Assembly (NCBI GenBank): GCA_023621995.1
Contig: JAMOAB010000050.1
Location: 1 to 36,419 of the forward strand
Direction: 5' to 3'
DNA from: Bacillota bacterium
Lineage (GTDB): Bacteria; Bacillota; Clostridia; Caldicoprobacterales; Xylanivirgaceae
DNA: 36,419 bases
Shown here: positions 35,740-36,419 of the stretch, piece after piece
Numbering within the stretch: the stretch's first letter is position 1
Layout: every line of letters begins with the position of its first letter
Program-made: the position numbers and the translations under genes
The notes under the pieces: model-generated
The model's input: only the letters and a program-made list of their open reading frames with translations
Databases searched by the model: none
What the model was told of the DNA's origin: nothing

Positions 35740-36419
35740 ATGGAATTAGAACCCTATTTTTAGACAACTTTTTTCAAGCCATAACTATAATTGGTGAGGA
35801 TTCTTTCATAACCGTTTTTGGTGTGTAAATAAAAGATTTGCATATAAGCTTGGAATAGGCTATATGACTAATGGAATTATCAATCTCTGTAAAGGAAATT
35901 TTCAAAATTCCACGGCCTATAGGACAACCTGGAGTGCAATCCCTTCATACCGAGACAGCCGGTGGATACTCCTTCCCAAGTGGCCACACCCAATCTACAT
36001 CTTCTATTGTAACATCTACAATGGTTGAACTTAAGAAAAGATGGTTTTATATTTTAGGCGTTATTCTCATATTCTTAGTAGCCCTATCCCGTCTATATCT
36101 GGGCGTACATACATTTAAAGACGTTGTTGTTGGTTGTATAATAGGCGTAGTTTGGGTGTTAGTATCTAATCGAATATTTGAACGAATAGATACTTCGGAG
36201 GAAAAACACTTGATGGCCGTATATCTAATCCCCACAGCTTTAGGTATGTTCTTTTTCCGCACTGGCACTTTCTATAAGGCAGTCGGAGTTCTTACCAGTT
36301 TAGTACTAGGATATATTTTAGATGCAAAATATATCCACTATGACTCTAAAGCTCCTCTATGGAAACAAATAATAAAATTTGCTATTGGAATAAGTGTTCT
36401 CACTTTTTTACAAAAATAC
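35740..36419 (+). pseudogene. PAP2-family membrane phosphatase, frameshifted and cut by the window end
   Basis: The plus strand carries a decayed PAP2/undecaprenyl-diphosphatase-type gene. Pieces appear in successive frames: LDNFFQAITIIGEDSFIT (about 35757-35812), FWCVNKRFAYKLGIGYMTNG (about 35815-35875), and KEIFKIPRPIGQPG onward (from about 35895), which stays open to the window end. The later piece holds the PAP2 signatures IPRP, PSGHT and SRLYLGVHTFKD. One extra G at about 35891-35893 causes the last shift. A deletion before FWCVNK puts a stop in the second frame. The initiating ATG at 35740-35742, preceded by GAGGGGAG, is followed by a stop after seven codons. At least three lesions make a pseudogene far more likely than sequencing error. 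The catalytic part might still be made from the ATG at 35871. Confidence 0.7.

Noticed and set aside
36047-36268. 73-codon minus-strand open frame near the right end
   Set aside because: It is antisense to the PAP2-type sequence, whose plus-strand translation carries the family motif SRLYLGVHTFKD.
1-36419. CRISPR array, tRNA or rRNA genes
   Set aside because: Reading both strands I saw no regularly spaced direct repeats with unique spacers and no tRNA cloverleaf or rRNA-like sequence.

Overview
The window looks like chromosomal DNA of a low-GC Gram-positive bacterium, most likely a member of the Clostridia. The grounds are AT-rich spacers, strong GGAGG-type ribosome binding sites, lipobox lipoproteins as ABC binding proteins, a YesM/YesN-type two-component system beside LplABC-type permeases, and a NupNOPQ-type nucleoside transporter. 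Almost every gene lies on the minus strand, so transcription runs from high to low coordinates. The species cannot be named from the sequence.

Region 1 (about 15.4 kb down to 0.3 kb) is a nucleoside uptake and catabolism operon. A good promoter (15363-15391) and a 27-bp inverted repeat (15322-15348) precede a BMP-family lipoprotein, a double ATPase and two permeases. These are followed by two nucleoside hydrolases, an amidohydrolase of the MTA/SAH/adenosine deaminase type, an ADP-ribosylglycohydrolase (DraG) homologue, a LacI-family repressor and ribokinase, mostly with overlaps or gaps of a few bases. The logic is: import a nucleoside, deaminate or hydrolyse it, then phosphorylate the ribose. 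A terminator (3877-3913) ends the tightly packed part. A TIM-barrel sugar isomerase/epimerase follows. After a second terminator comes a GH35-type beta-galactosidase gene that has its own promoter and an overlapping LacI-type operator but is broken by a 5' deletion.

Region 2 (15.4-22.4 kb) is a carbohydrate-uptake unit: AraC-type response regulator, YesM-type sensor kinase, two LplB/LplC-type permeases and a lipoprotein binding protein, closed by a clear terminator. Region 3 (22.4-26.7 kb) is patchier. It holds a gene-poor 0.7-kb stretch with an orphan terminator, a cupin/AraC regulator, a second DraG-family gene, a relic of a nucleotidyltransferase domain and a lone NeuD/PglD-type acetyltransferase.

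Region 4 (26.7-35.4 kb) is the most interesting: a two-gene, 8.6-kb operon. It encodes a 1246-residue protein of unknown function translationally overlapped with a 1643-residue DEAH-box helicase that carries several Cys clusters and a DUF1998-type C-terminus. The architecture resembles helicase-centred anti-phage systems such as Druantia type III (DruH+DruE) or DISARM, and it is a candidate defence system. To its right, on the plus strand, is a PAP2-phosphatase gene with several frameshifts that runs off the window end.
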